A stretch of 64,000 bases of DNA, taken from positions 3,479,692 to 3,543,691 of the forward strand of contig NZ_LT575472.1 in NCBI RefSeq assembly GCF_900086595.1. Reading direction: 5' to 3'. Within the stretch, counting starts at the first letter, position 1, and every line of letters starts with the position of its first letter. Shown piece after piece: positions 7,388 to 16,009 of the stretch. Under the pieces are notes generated by a model that ran no database searches, was not told the origin of the DNA, and worked only from the letters and a program-made list of their open reading frames with translations. The position numbers and the translations under genes were made by a program. The DNA is from Clostridium nigeriense (GTDB lineage: Bacteria; Bacillota; Clostridia; Clostridiales; Clostridiaceae).

Positions 7388-9814
7388 TTAATTTTTTCTA
7401 ATATAAGCTCTTTGTCTTCCATACACTTTACCAAATCTTAAAGTACCATTTGCTTTTGCCCACCCTTTAATTCCAGTTAAAATATCATTTATTTCTCTTG
7501 ACTGCATAGGTGTTAATTGTTTAGGATCTCCGTTAAATAGTTCAACCCATATTTCCATAACACAAGTCTTATCTCTTCTTAAAGTTCCTTCTTTTGATTC
7601 TCCAAATTCAGTCCCTTGTATGAAGTTTCTTTTTTCAGGAATACCTAACTCATACCAATCTTCAGGTAATAATCTATCTAAATATTCTTCAATAAGCCCA
7701 GCTTTAGCACTTTCCTCGCTATGTTCTTCTTGTTGTCTTTTAGCTTCTTTTTCTTCTTCTCCAGTTAGGAATAACTTTTCTCCTGCTTTCCATAGCTCAA
7801 CTGCTTCAGCCCAAACTTGATCTATTTCATATTGATTTAAATCATCAAATACACTTTTACTATGAGTTTTTACCCCTACATCTATTGGCCAAAATCTTCT
7901 ATTACCAGTTTTATCTCTTAAGAACTCCCTATCATTAGTTGTTCCTATAAATACACATTGTCTTGGGAATCGGCTTGTCCTTCTACCATAAGCAACTCTA
8001 TAAATATCTTCTGTCTTACTTAAGAAATGTTTTGTTGCTTCAATATCAGCTTTTTTTGTGGCCATCATTTCTCCCATTTCTAGTATCCATACACCTTGTA
8101 ATTGTTCATAAGCTTCTTTGCCTGATACTGTAGTTAATGAATCACTATACCATTGTTGGCCAAGCTTTTTAATTATTGTACTTTTACCTATACCTTGTGT
8201 ACCTGCAAGTACTGGCATATTATCAAACTTGATACCTGGAATAAAAACTCTTGCTACTGCTGCAACTAATATTTTTCTTGTTACTGTTCTTACATAACTA
8301 CTATCTTCAGCACCTAAATAATCTATAAATAAAGAATTTATTCTCTCTTTACCATCCCACGATAACCCTTCTAAGTAATCTTTTATAGGATGGAAAGAAT
8401 GATTCTCAAAACTTAATGCTAATGCATCAGCACATTTTGCAGTAGAACTTATTCCATAATATTTTTCAATAAACTCTCTAAGCCCACTATCATCTGTATC
8501 ATTCCAATCACCCATATTCCCTTTTCTTCTCCAAGGAAGTTGGCCAATCACTACAGCTCTATTAGAAAATTCATTGTAAGCAATTTTATCTTTAAGTAGT
8601 GGCTCATTTTCTATAATTAAGCTAAAGTTACTTATTGTACTTCTTAGCTTACCTTGTTCCGTATACTCTAATTTTTTTAGCCATTCTGTATTTATTTCAT
8701 CTTCTTCGATTTGGTCAAAATCTTCCTGAGCTGCTAGCATCTTTTCCTTACCCAAGGTTTCCATTACTTTTTTATTACTTGATGCAAATTCACTCATTTT
8801 CGTAAAACTAGGTAGCCTATTAGCTGGAGTTCCCTCCTTAGCTCCTTCGTCCAATTCTCCAAACTTATGGATTCTTACTAAGTCAAATGCATTACATAAA
8901 GTATTTGAAGCTGGATCCGTACCATGGTGGCTATAACTAAATTTATCATCATAGATAACTACACCACCTGTTGTACTTCCTTCTGAATAAGTGTATCTAG
9001 TATTATCGGCGCCAGGAATATATATATCAGCTAAGAACTCTCCTATGGATTCAGTTATTGAATATGTCCTACAAAAAGCTCCTATAATTCCTTTCTTAGT
9101 TAAAGGATCTTCCTGTTTGCTTAATGCCTTACTTAATTTTGCCCTAGCTCTTGAACTTTCTGGCCAATAACTAACATCTCGCCAACCAAATGGGTATCTT
9201 TCTAATATTTCATCAGGATTAAGCCAGGGTAAATCTTGATATTTAAATACATAATCTCCATCACATGAAGTTGATGGCCAATACATTAATCGTTCTGGAT
9301 CATATGTTGTATCATCAAATTGGTCTATTCCTAAATCGTCTGCAACCATTCTTGAAATAGCCTGATATTCATCTGGAAGAACTGGCCTTGATAATGGGAT
9401 TACTAATCTTAATCTTTGATTATCGGTTGTATGTGTATGAGTTGAATACATAACAACATTAAAGTCATATAAGAGCTCTATACTGGACCATATATCTCCT
9501 TCAACATAATCCAGGTCTAATGTTAGCAATGTTCTATTAGCTACATTAGCTTTTAATCTTCTACCATTTTTAAGTGTACCTCCTACGAATCCACCAACAT
9601 CTTTTACTCTATCTTTATCAACCTTACCCATTTTCTTGTATTCTGCTACAGTTTCAGGTGTTCTTGTAGTAATACTTAACTTTTTAACTAAATCTGACCA
9701 ACTTATAGTTTTATTCTTCCAATGTGTTTCTTTCTTACTTTTACCTGTTGCTAAGGCTATGGAACCATCATATTTAATTTTTAATTCTATATCCTCTTTA
9801 GTCTTAATATCCAT
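7388..9814 (-). CDS. phage primase-helicase, VirE family
   Basis: An 808-residue replication protein. The N-terminal part looks like an archaeo-eukaryotic primase-polymerase: acidic pair in LTLDLDYVE (about 97-105), then a His motif STHTHT (124-129) and RLRLVIPLSRP. The C-terminal part is a VirE/D5-like helicase with Walker A AGTQGIGKST (537-546), Walker B-like VWILEMGEM and a sensor GTTNDREFLRD. It probably primes and unwinds phage DNA. The start ATG has AAGGAG at good distance. It follows the 54-residue ORF by 16 bases, and the iteron array lies directly behind its stop. Confidence 0.92.
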   Translation of the reverse strand: MDIKTKEDIELKIKYDGSIALATGKSKKETHWKNKTISWSDLVKKLSITTRTPETVAEYKKMGKVDKDRVKDVGGFVGGTLKNGRRLKANVANRTLLTLDLDYVEGDIWSSIELLYDFNVVMYSTHTHTTDNQRLRLVIPLSRPVLPDEYQAISRMVADDLGIDQFDDTTYDPERLMYWPSTSCDGDYVFKYQDLPWLNPDEILERYPFGWRDVSYWPESSRARAKLSKALSKQEDPLTKKGIIGAFCRTYSITESIGEFLADIYIPGADNTRYTYSEGSTTGGVVIYDDKFSYSHHGTDPASNTLCNAFDLVRIHKFGELDEGAKEGTPANRLPSFTKMSEFASSNKKVMETLGKEKMLAAQEDFDQIEEDEINTEWLKKLEYTEQGKLRSTISNFSLIIENEPLLKDKIAYNEFSNRAVVIGQLPWRRKGNMGDWNDTDDSGLREFIEKYYGISSTAKCADALALSFENHSFHPIKDYLEGLSWDGKERINSLFIDYLGAEDSSYVRTVTRKILVAAVARVFIPGIKFDNMPVLAGTQGIGKSTIIKKLGQQWYSDSLTTVSGKEAYEQLQGVWILEMGEMMATKKADIEATKHFLSKTEDIYRVAYGRRTSRFPRQCVFIGTTNDREFLRDKTGNRRFWPIDVGVKTHSKSVFDDLNQYEIDQVWAEAVELWKAGEKLFLTGEEEKEAKRQQEEHSEESAKAGLIEEYLDRLLPEDWYELGIPEKRNFIQGTEFGESKEGTLRRDKTCVMEIWVELFNGDPKQLTPMQSREINDILTGIKGWAKANGTLRFGKVYGRQRAYIRKN

Positions 9815-9830
9815 AGCTCACACTCCTTAT

Positions 9831-9995
9831 TTAATGATTACCTTTAAATTTCATATACTCTTTCTTCCAAGCATTATAAATTTCTTCTGCTTCTTCTTTA
9901 CTCAAATTGAATTTTCTAACTACCCTTATTAAGGTTTCACCTTTAGTTCTACAAGCATTTTCTTCTAGAAATTTTGTTATTCCTTTATTATCCAC
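9831..9995 (-). CDS. 54-residue phage protein
   Basis: GTG-started ORF beginning MDNKGITKFLEENACRTKGE, with AAAGGAGATAGAA as ribosome binding site. The short helices around SKEEAEEIYNAWKKEYMKF suggest a small DNA- or protein-binding fold. It sits immediately upstream of the primase-helicase gene on the same strand and diverges from the 29-residue plus-strand gene. No family recognised. Confidence 0.6.
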   Translation of the reverse strand: MDNKGITKFLEENACRTKGETLIRVVRKFNLSKEEAEEIYNAWKKEYMKFKGNH

Positions 9996-10038
9996 TTCTA
10001 TCTCCTTTACTTTTTTAATATAATAATAGTGTTATACT

Positions 10039-10067
10039 TATAATTGAATATAGGAGTGAGATTTAAT
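10039..10067 (+). promoter_or_regulatory. promoter and sequestered ribosome binding site of the toxin-like mini-gene
   Basis: A TATAAT box (10039-10044), with a weak TTAATA 18 bases before it, would start RNA at about 10051. That is two or three bases before the AGGAG ribosome binding site. The segment GAGTGAGATTTAAT (10054-10067) is perfectly complementary to ATTAAATCTCACTC at 10270-10283, near the 3' end of the same transcript. Confidence 0.5.
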
Positions 10068-10155
10068 GGGTAAAACTAGAAGAGAATTTTTATTAGATGT
10101 ATTGCAACACCTAATCTTAATTATGATTATTGCTTATCTAATAAAAATATCTTAA
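10066..10155 (+). CDS. 29-residue membrane peptide, type I toxin-like
   Basis: The peptide begins MGKTRREFLLDVLQHLILIM and continues to IAYLIKIS. A basic N-terminus is followed by one hydrophobic helix of about 20 residues, the general form of type I toxins. It is the only plus-strand gene inside the minus-strand replication block. It has its own TATAAT box, a strong ribosome binding site, a long 3' untranslated region and a terminator. A 14-base stretch near the RNA 3' end can pair with the ribosome binding site and start codon, as in toxin mRNAs held inactive by end-to-end pairing. No clear antisense promoter is visible. I recognise no named family. Confidence 0.5.
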   Translation: MGKTRREFLLDVLQHLILIMIIAYLIKIS

Positions 10156-10290
10156 AGTATTTTAAAGTATCTCTATCTTAGAATGGTAAAATCTATCCTA
10201 GGGGATACTCTATAACTAGGTTTAAAAATTAATTAAATTCAGCTTATTTGTAAATCTAAAATTAATTAAATTAAATCTCACTCATTCGCT

Positions 10291-10319
10291 AAGAACTACA
10301 GTATATGTAGTTCTTTTTT
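10291..10319 (+). terminator. terminator of the plus-strand mini-gene
   Basis: Ten-base-pair stem AAGAACTACA/TGTAGTTCTT with a five-base loop, followed by six T on the plus strand. It ends a transcript of about 270 bases that starts near 10051. Confidence 0.85.
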
Positions 10320-10333
10320 ATTTGAATGGCGAA

Positions 10334-10522
10334 TTACTTTAATGGTGATATATAATCATCCATACCTACCGGATTAATTAAAGTAAAGGTTTCACCACTT
10401 AGAAATTTACAACCTGTGGTTTCAAAAATATCAAGAATATCAGTACCATCTTGCGTAGCTATATAAACCTCATTTTCTTGATTTTGCCTTTCTAAATTTG
10501 CTATTAAATCTTTGACTTTCAT
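10334..10522 (-). CDS. 62-residue phage protein
   Basis: The start is the ATG at 10522 (MKVKDLIANLERQNQENEVY), preceded by GAGGAAATTAGA. The frame extends upstream to 10570 but without a binding site. It is a compact alpha/beta-looking sequence ending PVGMDDYISPLK, without known motifs. It lies between the DNA polymerase gene upstream and the convergent toxin-like gene. Transcription through its end would be antisense to that mini-gene. Confidence 0.6.
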   Translation of the reverse strand: MKVKDLIANLERQNQENEVYIATQDGTDILDIFETTGCKFLSGETFTLINPVGMDDYISPLK

Positions 10523-10618
10523 TCTAATTTCCTCACTTTCATTTTTAATTTTATTTCGTAATAAATTCAAAATTAATTAAAATACCAAAATTATATTTTA
10601 AAAATTAATTAAATTACT

Positions 10619-12589
10619 TTAATCTTTCATGTAGTAATTACACTCATATCCATCTGCTTTTAAAGGAAGTCCTGGTGCCCAACTAATTTCTTGGCCAAAT
10701 ATATTATTAACTTCTTCTACACTGCCAAAACCAATAGGTACATCCATAACAATTTCATCATGTACATGCATTACAGTTTTATATCCAGCTTTATCAACAT
10801 TAAATAGAGCTTCTGCTAAACAATCCCTTGCTGTTGCTTGAACTATATTCTCCACAAGTTTTGGTCCATAAGTATCTTGTCTAGTCCATTGTTTACTTGT
10901 TTGTTCCATACCCTCATATGTTATTTTGTAGCCTTCAAAAGTTTGGTGTTCTTCAATCTTAGGCCTTACATAACTTAATCTTCTTCCAGAAGGTAATTGA
11001 ATGAATAATACTCCAGGATCATAGATAAATTTAAGTCCATATTGCATGCTTACAGTTGTTCTTTCATTTATGGCTTTCTTAGCTGCTTTATCACAATCCC
11101 ACCAAAACTTAGTTATATTAGGATTAGCATTTCTCCAACTTCTAACTAGTCCAGGTAATTCTTCTTCTGGAATACTTCCTGACTTATCCATAGACTTTAT
11201 AGCTCCTACACTTCCCCCATATCCCAGAGCAAGTTCTGCTATCTTACCTTTTTGTCTTAGATCACTACCTTTTTTAATATCTTCTATTGGAACTTTAAAC
11301 ATTTGACTAGCTGAAGCTTCATATATCTTTCCATGAGTTTTAAAAACTTCTAATCTCCATTTCTCAGCTGCATACCAGGCTATTACTCTTGCTTCTATTG
11401 CTGAAAAGTCAGCAACTATAAATCTATTACCTTCACTAGGTATAAAAGCAGTTCTTATGAGTTGACTTAAAGTATCAGGTACACTATCAAATAAAAATTC
11501 AACTTCATCAAATTTACCATCTCTAACAAGTTGTCTTGCATCATCTAAATCAGGTAAATGATTTTGTGGTAGGTTTTGTACTTGCACTAACCTTCCTGCC
11601 CATCTACCAGTCCTATTAGCTCCATAAAACTGCAATAGTCCTCTTAATCTTCCATCATCACATCTAGCATCTTCCATAGCCTTATATTTTTTAATTGAAG
11701 TCTTAGACATAAGCTGCCTTAGTTCTAAAACTCTTTTAACATTTTCATCTTCAGCTGCTTCTAATAATTTAGGAACACTATCTTTAGTTAAACTAGTAAC
11801 TTCGTACCCTACTTTCTCACTAAGCCATTTTTTTAATTGAGTAGGTGAATTAGGATTACTTAATCCTGTAAGTTCTATTGCTTCTTTAGTTAATCTATCT
11901 TTAAACTGTTCATCACATTTTATCGCTTGTTCTGCTAATATTAAATCTAAGTTTATACCTCTATCATTAATCTCTTGATCTAAATCCCATAATCTTTTTT
12001 CTTTATCAGTAGGTTTATACTTATTAAGCCTTCTTCTTATTTCTCTTTCTACTTCTACGTCTTGTTTACAATATTTTTTAAATAGCTCCCACTTTTCAGG
12101 ATAATGTTCTGGAAGATTCCTAGTCCTACCTCCATTTGTCTTAGTAGGCTTACATGGCTTACAAAAATATTGTATTAAGGCCTTACCTTCCTTCATCTTT
12201 TGCTTATCTTCTTCAAAATTCAATGCTTTACCAACCATATCAAGGCTACCTGGTAAACCCATTCTTAAAGCTTGTATCATTGTGCAATCCCATTGCTCTG
12301 GATTCATATCCTCTATACCATTAGGCCAATAAGAATCATTAGCTATTGCATTTCTTTCAAAGTTAGCATTAAATGCTGTTTTTAATACATCTTGATTCTC
12401 TAAATCTTCTATAACTTCAAAAGGTAAAGTTTCATCATTCATAAAGTCAATTATCTGTACTGGTTCATCATCATAAGCATATGCGAATAACATTATTTCA
12501 AAAGATGGGTGCTCACAATATCTATAAGCACCCACATTTTTAATGTCTAACTCGCAATATGTTTCAACATCTATTGCAAGTGTTCTCAT
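10619..12589 (-). CDS. phage family A DNA polymerase with proofreading domain
   Basis: A 656-residue replicative polymerase. The 3'-5' exonuclease has its first acidic motif in LAIDVETY (D7, E9). The polymerase palm has motif A DFSAIEARVIAWY (about 394-406), the O-helix motif RQKGKIAELALGYGG, and motif C HVHDEIVMDVP (HDE at 610-612). It is shorter than bacterial PolI because it lacks the 5' nuclease. It follows the DUF2815 gene by 11 bases. It probably copies phage DNA together with the VirE-type primase-helicase. Confidence 0.95.
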   Translation of the reverse strand: MRTLAIDVETYCELDIKNVGAYRYCEHPSFEIMLFAYAYDDEPVQIIDFMNDETLPFEVIEDLENQDVLKTAFNANFERNAIANDSYWPNGIEDMNPEQWDCTMIQALRMGLPGSLDMVGKALNFEEDKQKMKEGKALIQYFCKPCKPTKTNGGRTRNLPEHYPEKWELFKKYCKQDVEVEREIRRRLNKYKPTDKEKRLWDLDQEINDRGINLDLILAEQAIKCDEQFKDRLTKEAIELTGLSNPNSPTQLKKWLSEKVGYEVTSLTKDSVPKLLEAAEDENVKRVLELRQLMSKTSIKKYKAMEDARCDDGRLRGLLQFYGANRTGRWAGRLVQVQNLPQNHLPDLDDARQLVRDGKFDEVEFLFDSVPDTLSQLIRTAFIPSEGNRFIVADFSAIEARVIAWYAAEKWRLEVFKTHGKIYEASASQMFKVPIEDIKKGSDLRQKGKIAELALGYGGSVGAIKSMDKSGSIPEEELPGLVRSWRNANPNITKFWWDCDKAAKKAINERTTVSMQYGLKFIYDPGVLFIQLPSGRRLSYVRPKIEEHQTFEGYKITYEGMEQTSKQWTRQDTYGPKLVENIVQATARDCLAEALFNVDKAGYKTVMHVHDEIVMDVPIGFGSVEEVNNIFGQEISWAPGLPLKADGYECNYYMKD

Positions 12590-12600
12590 AATTTCTTCTC

Positions 12601-13281
12601 CTAATCTAAGAAGCTATCTTCTGCTGATTCTATTGCCTCAAAGTCATCTTCGGCTCTAGTGAATCCTCCTAATGGTTCTCCATCTGCTAACTTTTGAACA
12701 TTTCCAAGTCCTGCAGCTATTCCTTTATTACCATTTGCATTATACGCATAGAAATTAAGAGTTAATCTACCATAGCAACCTGAATAAACTTCTGTTGCAT
12801 CCAAAATAGGTTGTACATTTATATCGACTATTCCTGGCTTATTCTTACTATTAGCATTCAAGAAGTAACAACCTACATAAGCTTCATCATCTGGTCTTTC
12901 TACATCACCATCTCTTAAAGGTGTTTTAATATTAGCTGGTACTTTACCACTCCATTTACCTTTCCCTTGTTCCTTAGCTTCATTTACTGCTTCTTTAATA
13001 GCTTGTAAAGTTTCCTTGTCACTCTTTGGTATAATTACTGATACTGAATATTTAGGCTCGTTTCCTTCTATTGCATGAGGTTCGAATAAGTGTGCATAAC
13101 TTAATCTCACCTTTCCTGTAGTTACCTTTGTTCCTGTTCTTTTTGCTGTTACTTTCATTCTTTTTTCCTCACTTTCATATACTTTATTAAAATCAAATAA
13201 TGGATCATTTAAATCAATATAATAATTAGCTTTATATTCTTTAAAAGCTAAATACTCGCAATAATCATCTGCTAAACTCAT
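12601..13281 (-). CDS. DUF2815 phage protein (ssDNA-binding type), with possible N-terminal extension
   Basis: The core (from MKVTAKRTGTKVTTGKVRLS) is the DUF2815 family, an OB-like protein encoded between polymerase and DUF2800 genes in many phages and thought to bind single-stranded DNA. Two starts are credible. The ATG at 13281 (AGGAG seven bases before) gives 226 residues. The ATG at 13158 (GAGGAAAAAAGA) gives the usual 185 residues. The extra 41 residues (MSLADDYCEYLAFKEYKANY and on) look like a separate small protein that lost its stop. Both products may be made. Confidence 0.85.
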   Translation of the reverse strand: MSLADDYCEYLAFKEYKANYYIDLNDPLFDFNKVYESEEKRMKVTAKRTGTKVTTGKVRLSYAHLFEPHAIEGNEPKYSVSVIIPKSDKETLQAIKEAVNEAKEQGKGKWSGKVPANIKTPLRDGDVERPDDEAYVGCYFLNANSKNKPGIVDINVQPILDATEVYSGCYGRLTLNFYAYNANGNKGIAAGLGNVQKLADGEPLGGFTRAEDDFEAIESAEDSFLD

Positions 13282-13291
13282 AATCAATCTC

Positions 13292-14437
13292 CTAATCTAG
13301 AAAATCAGATTTAGCTGGATTATATGGCTCTCTTTTATCTGTTATAGGTACTAATGTAGGCTTACCAACTGGCTTAACAATGTAATCTCCAAGTAGCCTT
13401 TGAACTTCTTTTTTACCTATAGCAGATTCTATTTTAGTAATACCATCAAGCTTTTTAGTATATATCATGTTCTCTTGGAATCCTTGTCCTATTAGTACTT
13501 TTGCAACATCATCTTCACTAGACCATTTCCTATTACTTCTACCTTCAACAACCTTATATCCATCAAACTCTTCTCCTTGTAATGCTTGTTCAAGTGCATA
13601 TTCTTTTACGTCACCTGCCCAATTAACAAGTTCGTCTACTTTACTTAATATATAAGCTATATCATTATTATCTAATGTGTTAGGCTTTTGGAAGTCATAC
13701 TTAGCTAGTTCTAAGTTCTTTTCTGCTCTTGCCTCACATACTGCTTTAGCTCTACAGAATCTACAATGATCTCCTGCACAAAACTCTCCTTCTCCTTTTA
13801 TAGCTAGTTCTGCTTTTGGCCTCACATATTCTTCAGCCCATTTAAGAAGTTCTTCAACTGTTACTTCAAAAGTAGATATGTTATCTAACCTTGGTTGAAT
13901 TATTGTCATCCTTACTTTTTCAATATCATATAAGAATGAAAACTCTGATATAGCTCCTAATGCATATAACATCATTTGCTTATTGTTGTTAGCACTTACT
14001 GGAACACCTTTTCCATACTTAAGGTCACACACTTCCATAGTTCCATCAGCTATAATTACAAAGTCACCAGTTCCGAATCCTTCAGGAACCCATTCACTAA
14101 AATCTAATCTTTGTTCTATTTTGAAAAGTGCATCAGGAGTTTTAGCCTTAGCTTCACTAACTCTTTCTAAACAAGTTTCAACATACATATCCACATAATC
14201 TGGCATATCAGCTGTGTATAACTTATCTTCTTGTATCTTCTTAACCTTTGAATTAAAACTTCTTGTTGATAGTCCTTCTAATTCTTTCCTTAATTTCAGT
14301 TCTCCTAACTCATGAGCCAATGTTCCTTCTGCTGCATATTCAGAAGTTTTGTTTTCAAAATTTTGCTCTAGTCTAGCAGATGGAGTGCAAGCCATCCACC
14401 TACTAGCTCCTGAAGCACTAAGTATTGCATGTGCCAT
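13292..14437 (-). CDS. DUF2800 Cas4/RecB-like phage nuclease
   Basis: A 381-residue protein starting MAHAILSASGASRWMACTPS. It has the family pattern SEYAAEGTLAHELGE, then a PD-(D/E)xK core in GTGDFVIIADGTMEVCDLKYGKG (shown here in two overlapping parts, with D and DLK as catalytic positions), and a cysteine group CRFCRAKAVCEA (about 223-234) that may hold an iron-sulfur cluster as in Cas4/AddB. It probably processes DNA ends during phage replication or recombination. Its ATG overlaps the preceding stop (TAATG), so it is coupled to the 136-residue gene. Confidence 0.85.
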   Translation of the reverse strand: MAHAILSASGASRWMACTPSARLEQNFENKTSEYAAEGTLAHELGELKLRKELEGLSTRSFNSKVKKIQEDKLYTADMPDYVDMYVETCLERVSEAKAKTPDALFKIEQRLDFSEWVPEGFGTGDFVIIADGTMEVCDLKYGKGVPVSANNNKQMMLYALGAISEFSFLYDIEKVRMTIIQPRLDNISTFEVTVEELLKWAEEYVRPKAELAIKGEGEFCAGDHCRFCRAKAVCEARAEKNLELAKYDFQKPNTLDNNDIAYILSKVDELVNWAGDVKEYALEQALQGEEFDGYKVVEGRSNRKWSSEDDVAKVLIGQGFQENMIYTKKLDGITKIESAIGKKEVQRLLGDYIVKPVGKPTLVPITDKREPYNPAKSDFLD

Positions 14438-14847
14438 TATAATAATTCCTCCGCATCTTTTAGTATTGCTGCATAATCTTCTTCTTTAACTTCACCAACT
14501 TTGCTAGCACCATATTTAGCTGTTAATTCTTTAGCTTCTTTTTGCTTACCAGCCTTAATTAATTTAGAGAATACCTCTCTTATTTGTTCCTTAGTAATCT
14601 TAACTACTTCACTTTCTTTATCTTCTGTAACATCATTAGACTTTTCAACTTTTTGAGTTTCTTCTTTCTCAACTGTTTTTACTTCTTCCTTAATTGGACT
14701 AGACTTTTTACTTTCTTTTATATCTTCTAATGCTGTACCTACTTTTGCCCCATCAATAGTTATTTGACTTGTTACTACTCCAGCACCAAAAGCATTAATA
14801 AAATCTAGTACCTCATTTGTTGAATTAAATTCTGCTATAATTTTCAT
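14437..14847 (-). CDS. phage protein with charged linker, unknown function
   Basis: A 136-residue protein. The N-terminus MKIIAEFNSTNEVLDFINAF is followed by a long Lys/Glu-rich linker (about residues 45-90), then a folded C-terminus like the helical domain EQIREVFSKLIKAGKQKEAK seen in phage replication-accessory proteins. It is coupled by ATGA to the 50-residue gene before it and by TAATG to the DUF2800 gene after it, suggesting one translation unit in replication. No function assigned. Confidence 0.7.
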   Translation of the reverse strand: MKIIAEFNSTNEVLDFINAFGAGVVTSQITIDGAKVGTALEDIKESKKSSPIKEEVKTVEKEETQKVEKSNDVTEDKESEVVKITKEQIREVFSKLIKAGKQKEAKELTAKYGASKVGEVKEEDYAAILKDAEELL

Positions 14848-14996
14848 TTCTTTTTCCTCCTATATTCTTGTATTCTATAAACATTTTCTATTGCATGAAC
14901 ATCAGCACTTTTCAGTCTTTCTTTCTCTAGCCTTTGCCTATTGTACATGTCATTAATAACTTTATTCATAAACTCCTTTTTGCTTAATGCCCTCAT
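14844..14996 (-). CDS. 50-residue basic phage protein
   Basis: ORF starting MRALSKKEFMNKVINDMYNR and ending YRIQEYRRKKK. It is strongly basic, helical and could bind nucleic acid. ATGA overlaps join it to the genes on both sides, with GGAG in the end of the preceding gene as ribosome binding site. Unknown function. Confidence 0.6.
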   Translation of the reverse strand: MRALSKKEFMNKVINDMYNRQRLEKERLKSADVHAIENVYRIQEYRRKKK

Positions 14997-15241
14997 TCTA
15001 GTTCTCCTAAAAATAATTTAGTTTCAAATTCTTCTACATCTACTTTTTGAACTATCCATTTTGTGGCCTGTTCGATATTTCTATTTGTAGAAGAATATCT
15101 TTGAAATATTGCTATTGAATATGAGTTGTTAGCTTGTACAACTAAAACATCATCTTTCTTTAAATCTTCTATATCTGTCTTATATGAATACTCCTGATCA
15201 AAACTTCCTCTAGGAAATTTAACTAATGCTATCTTATCCAT
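14993..15241 (-). CDS. 82-residue phage protein, unknown
   Basis: Starts MDKIALVKFPRGSFDQEYSY. The mixed alpha/beta composition and the run DVLVVQANNSYSIAIFQRY suggest a small barrel-like domain. The ATG overlaps the stop of the previous gene (TAATG) with GGGGGA before it. It lies in a tightly packed early operon. No known motif. Confidence 0.65.
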   Translation of the reverse strand: MDKIALVKFPRGSFDQEYSYKTDIEDLKKDDVLVVQANNSYSIAIFQRYSSTNRNIEQATKWIVQKVDVEEFETKLFLGELE

Positions 15242-15504
15242 TAAATTCCCCCTAATGATAAAATCTTTTCTCTCTGCCTTTTAGGACACTTCTTAAGTTC
15301 TTCATAATCTGCTAACACAAAACCTGTATCCCATTCAGCTATAAACCATGCCTTTGGAGTAACTTCTTCTAATGGCGGCTCTGGTGCAACTCTTTCCTTA
15401 GGATTCTTTCTTAGCCAATCTTTAACCCAAGTTTCTTTTCTCCTTTGAATTACTTCTTCTTTAGCTTTTTGAATTTCTAAATTAAACTTACCTATGGTTA
15501 ACAC
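15241..15504 (-). CDS. 87-residue phage protein, unknown
   Basis: GTG-started frame beginning MLTIGKFNLEIQKAKEEVIQ, with an acidic/proline region RVAPEPPLEEVTPKAW and the end CPKRQREKILSLGGI. It overlaps the gene before it by 17 bases, and its ribosome binding site is weak, so the start is uncertain. No family recognised. Confidence 0.55.
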   Translation of the reverse strand: MLTIGKFNLEIQKAKEEVIQRRKETWVKDWLRKNPKERVAPEPPLEEVTPKAWFIAEWDTGFVLADYEELKKCPKRQREKILSLGGI

Positions 15505-15697
15505 CCACTTTCTGTGTTATAATGTCATTGAATGTTTTTATGTGCTCGTAACTTTTACTTTGGTCGGTTAAGTTATGAGCTTTTTCTTTATAAATTTCTT
15601 TAGCTTCTCTTAAAGCTGCATTTAATTCTAAACCTTTATCAACAACCTTATGTTCAACTTCTTTTGCTATTTCCAATTTAATATTGATTTTATCCAC
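15488..15697 (-). CDS. 69-residue helical phage protein
   Basis: The start is GTG, with AAGGAGAAGCAG in front. The sequence (MDKINIKLEIAKEVEHKVVD) is almost wholly helical and highly charged and could form a short coiled coil. It belongs to the early operon. Unknown function. Confidence 0.6.
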   Translation of the reverse strand: MDKINIKLEIAKEVEHKVVDKGLELNAALREAKEIYKEKAHNLTDQSKSYEHIKTFNDIITQKVGVNHR

Positions 15698-15730
15698 CTG
15701 CTTCTCCTTCCTAGCCTTATAGCATTACTA

Positions 15731-16009
15731 TTAATAAGTAACAATCTGTTCACCTTCGCACCTCCTTAAAAGCCTTATATGACGTATTGATTTATCACCC
15801 TCTTTCATCAATCCCTTTTTACGTAATTTAAAGACTTTATCTCTTAAAGTAGATTCTGTTCTTCCTAATGCAAGTGACATTTCTTCATAGCCAATCTTTT
15901 CTAGCCAGTCAATTAAATATTTAGTATCTTCATATGTCCAAGGTTTCCCGTGATTAGGATGAAGCTCTGGATTATATTTCATTCTTCCATAATCATCAAA
16001 CTCAATCAT
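15731..16009 (-). CDS. small HTH/SANT-like phage protein
   Basis: A 92-residue protein starting MIEFDDYGRMKYNPELHPNH. The centre, KPWTYEDTKYLIDWLEKIGY followed by LALGRTESTLRDKVFKLRKKG, has the spacing of a Myb/SANT or resolvase-like helix-turn-helix that may bind DNA. Its ATG overlaps the stop of the gene before it (ATGA). Probably an early regulator or accessory protein; no named family. Confidence 0.62.
   Translation of the reverse strand: MIEFDDYGRMKYNPELHPNHGKPWTYEDTKYLIDWLEKIGYEEMSLALGRTESTLRDKVFKLRKKGLMKEGDKSIRHIRLLRRCEGEQIVTY

Larger units (their letters stand above)
10225..10615. repeat. four copies of AAAATTAATTAAATT flanking the 62-residue gene
   Basis: Copies lie at 10225-10239, 10258-10272, 10569-10583 (one mismatch) and 10601-10615, two on each side of the small gene at 10334-10522. 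Each holds the palindrome AATTAATT. They may bind a regulator, or mark an inserted segment. Confidence 0.5.

Noticed and set aside
7111..7401. Frames on both strands through the iteron region, including an N-terminal extension of VRR-NUC
   Set aside because: The extension is low-complexity, encoded by the AT-rich repeats, and the GTG at 7122 has a proper ribosome binding site and gives the usual family length.
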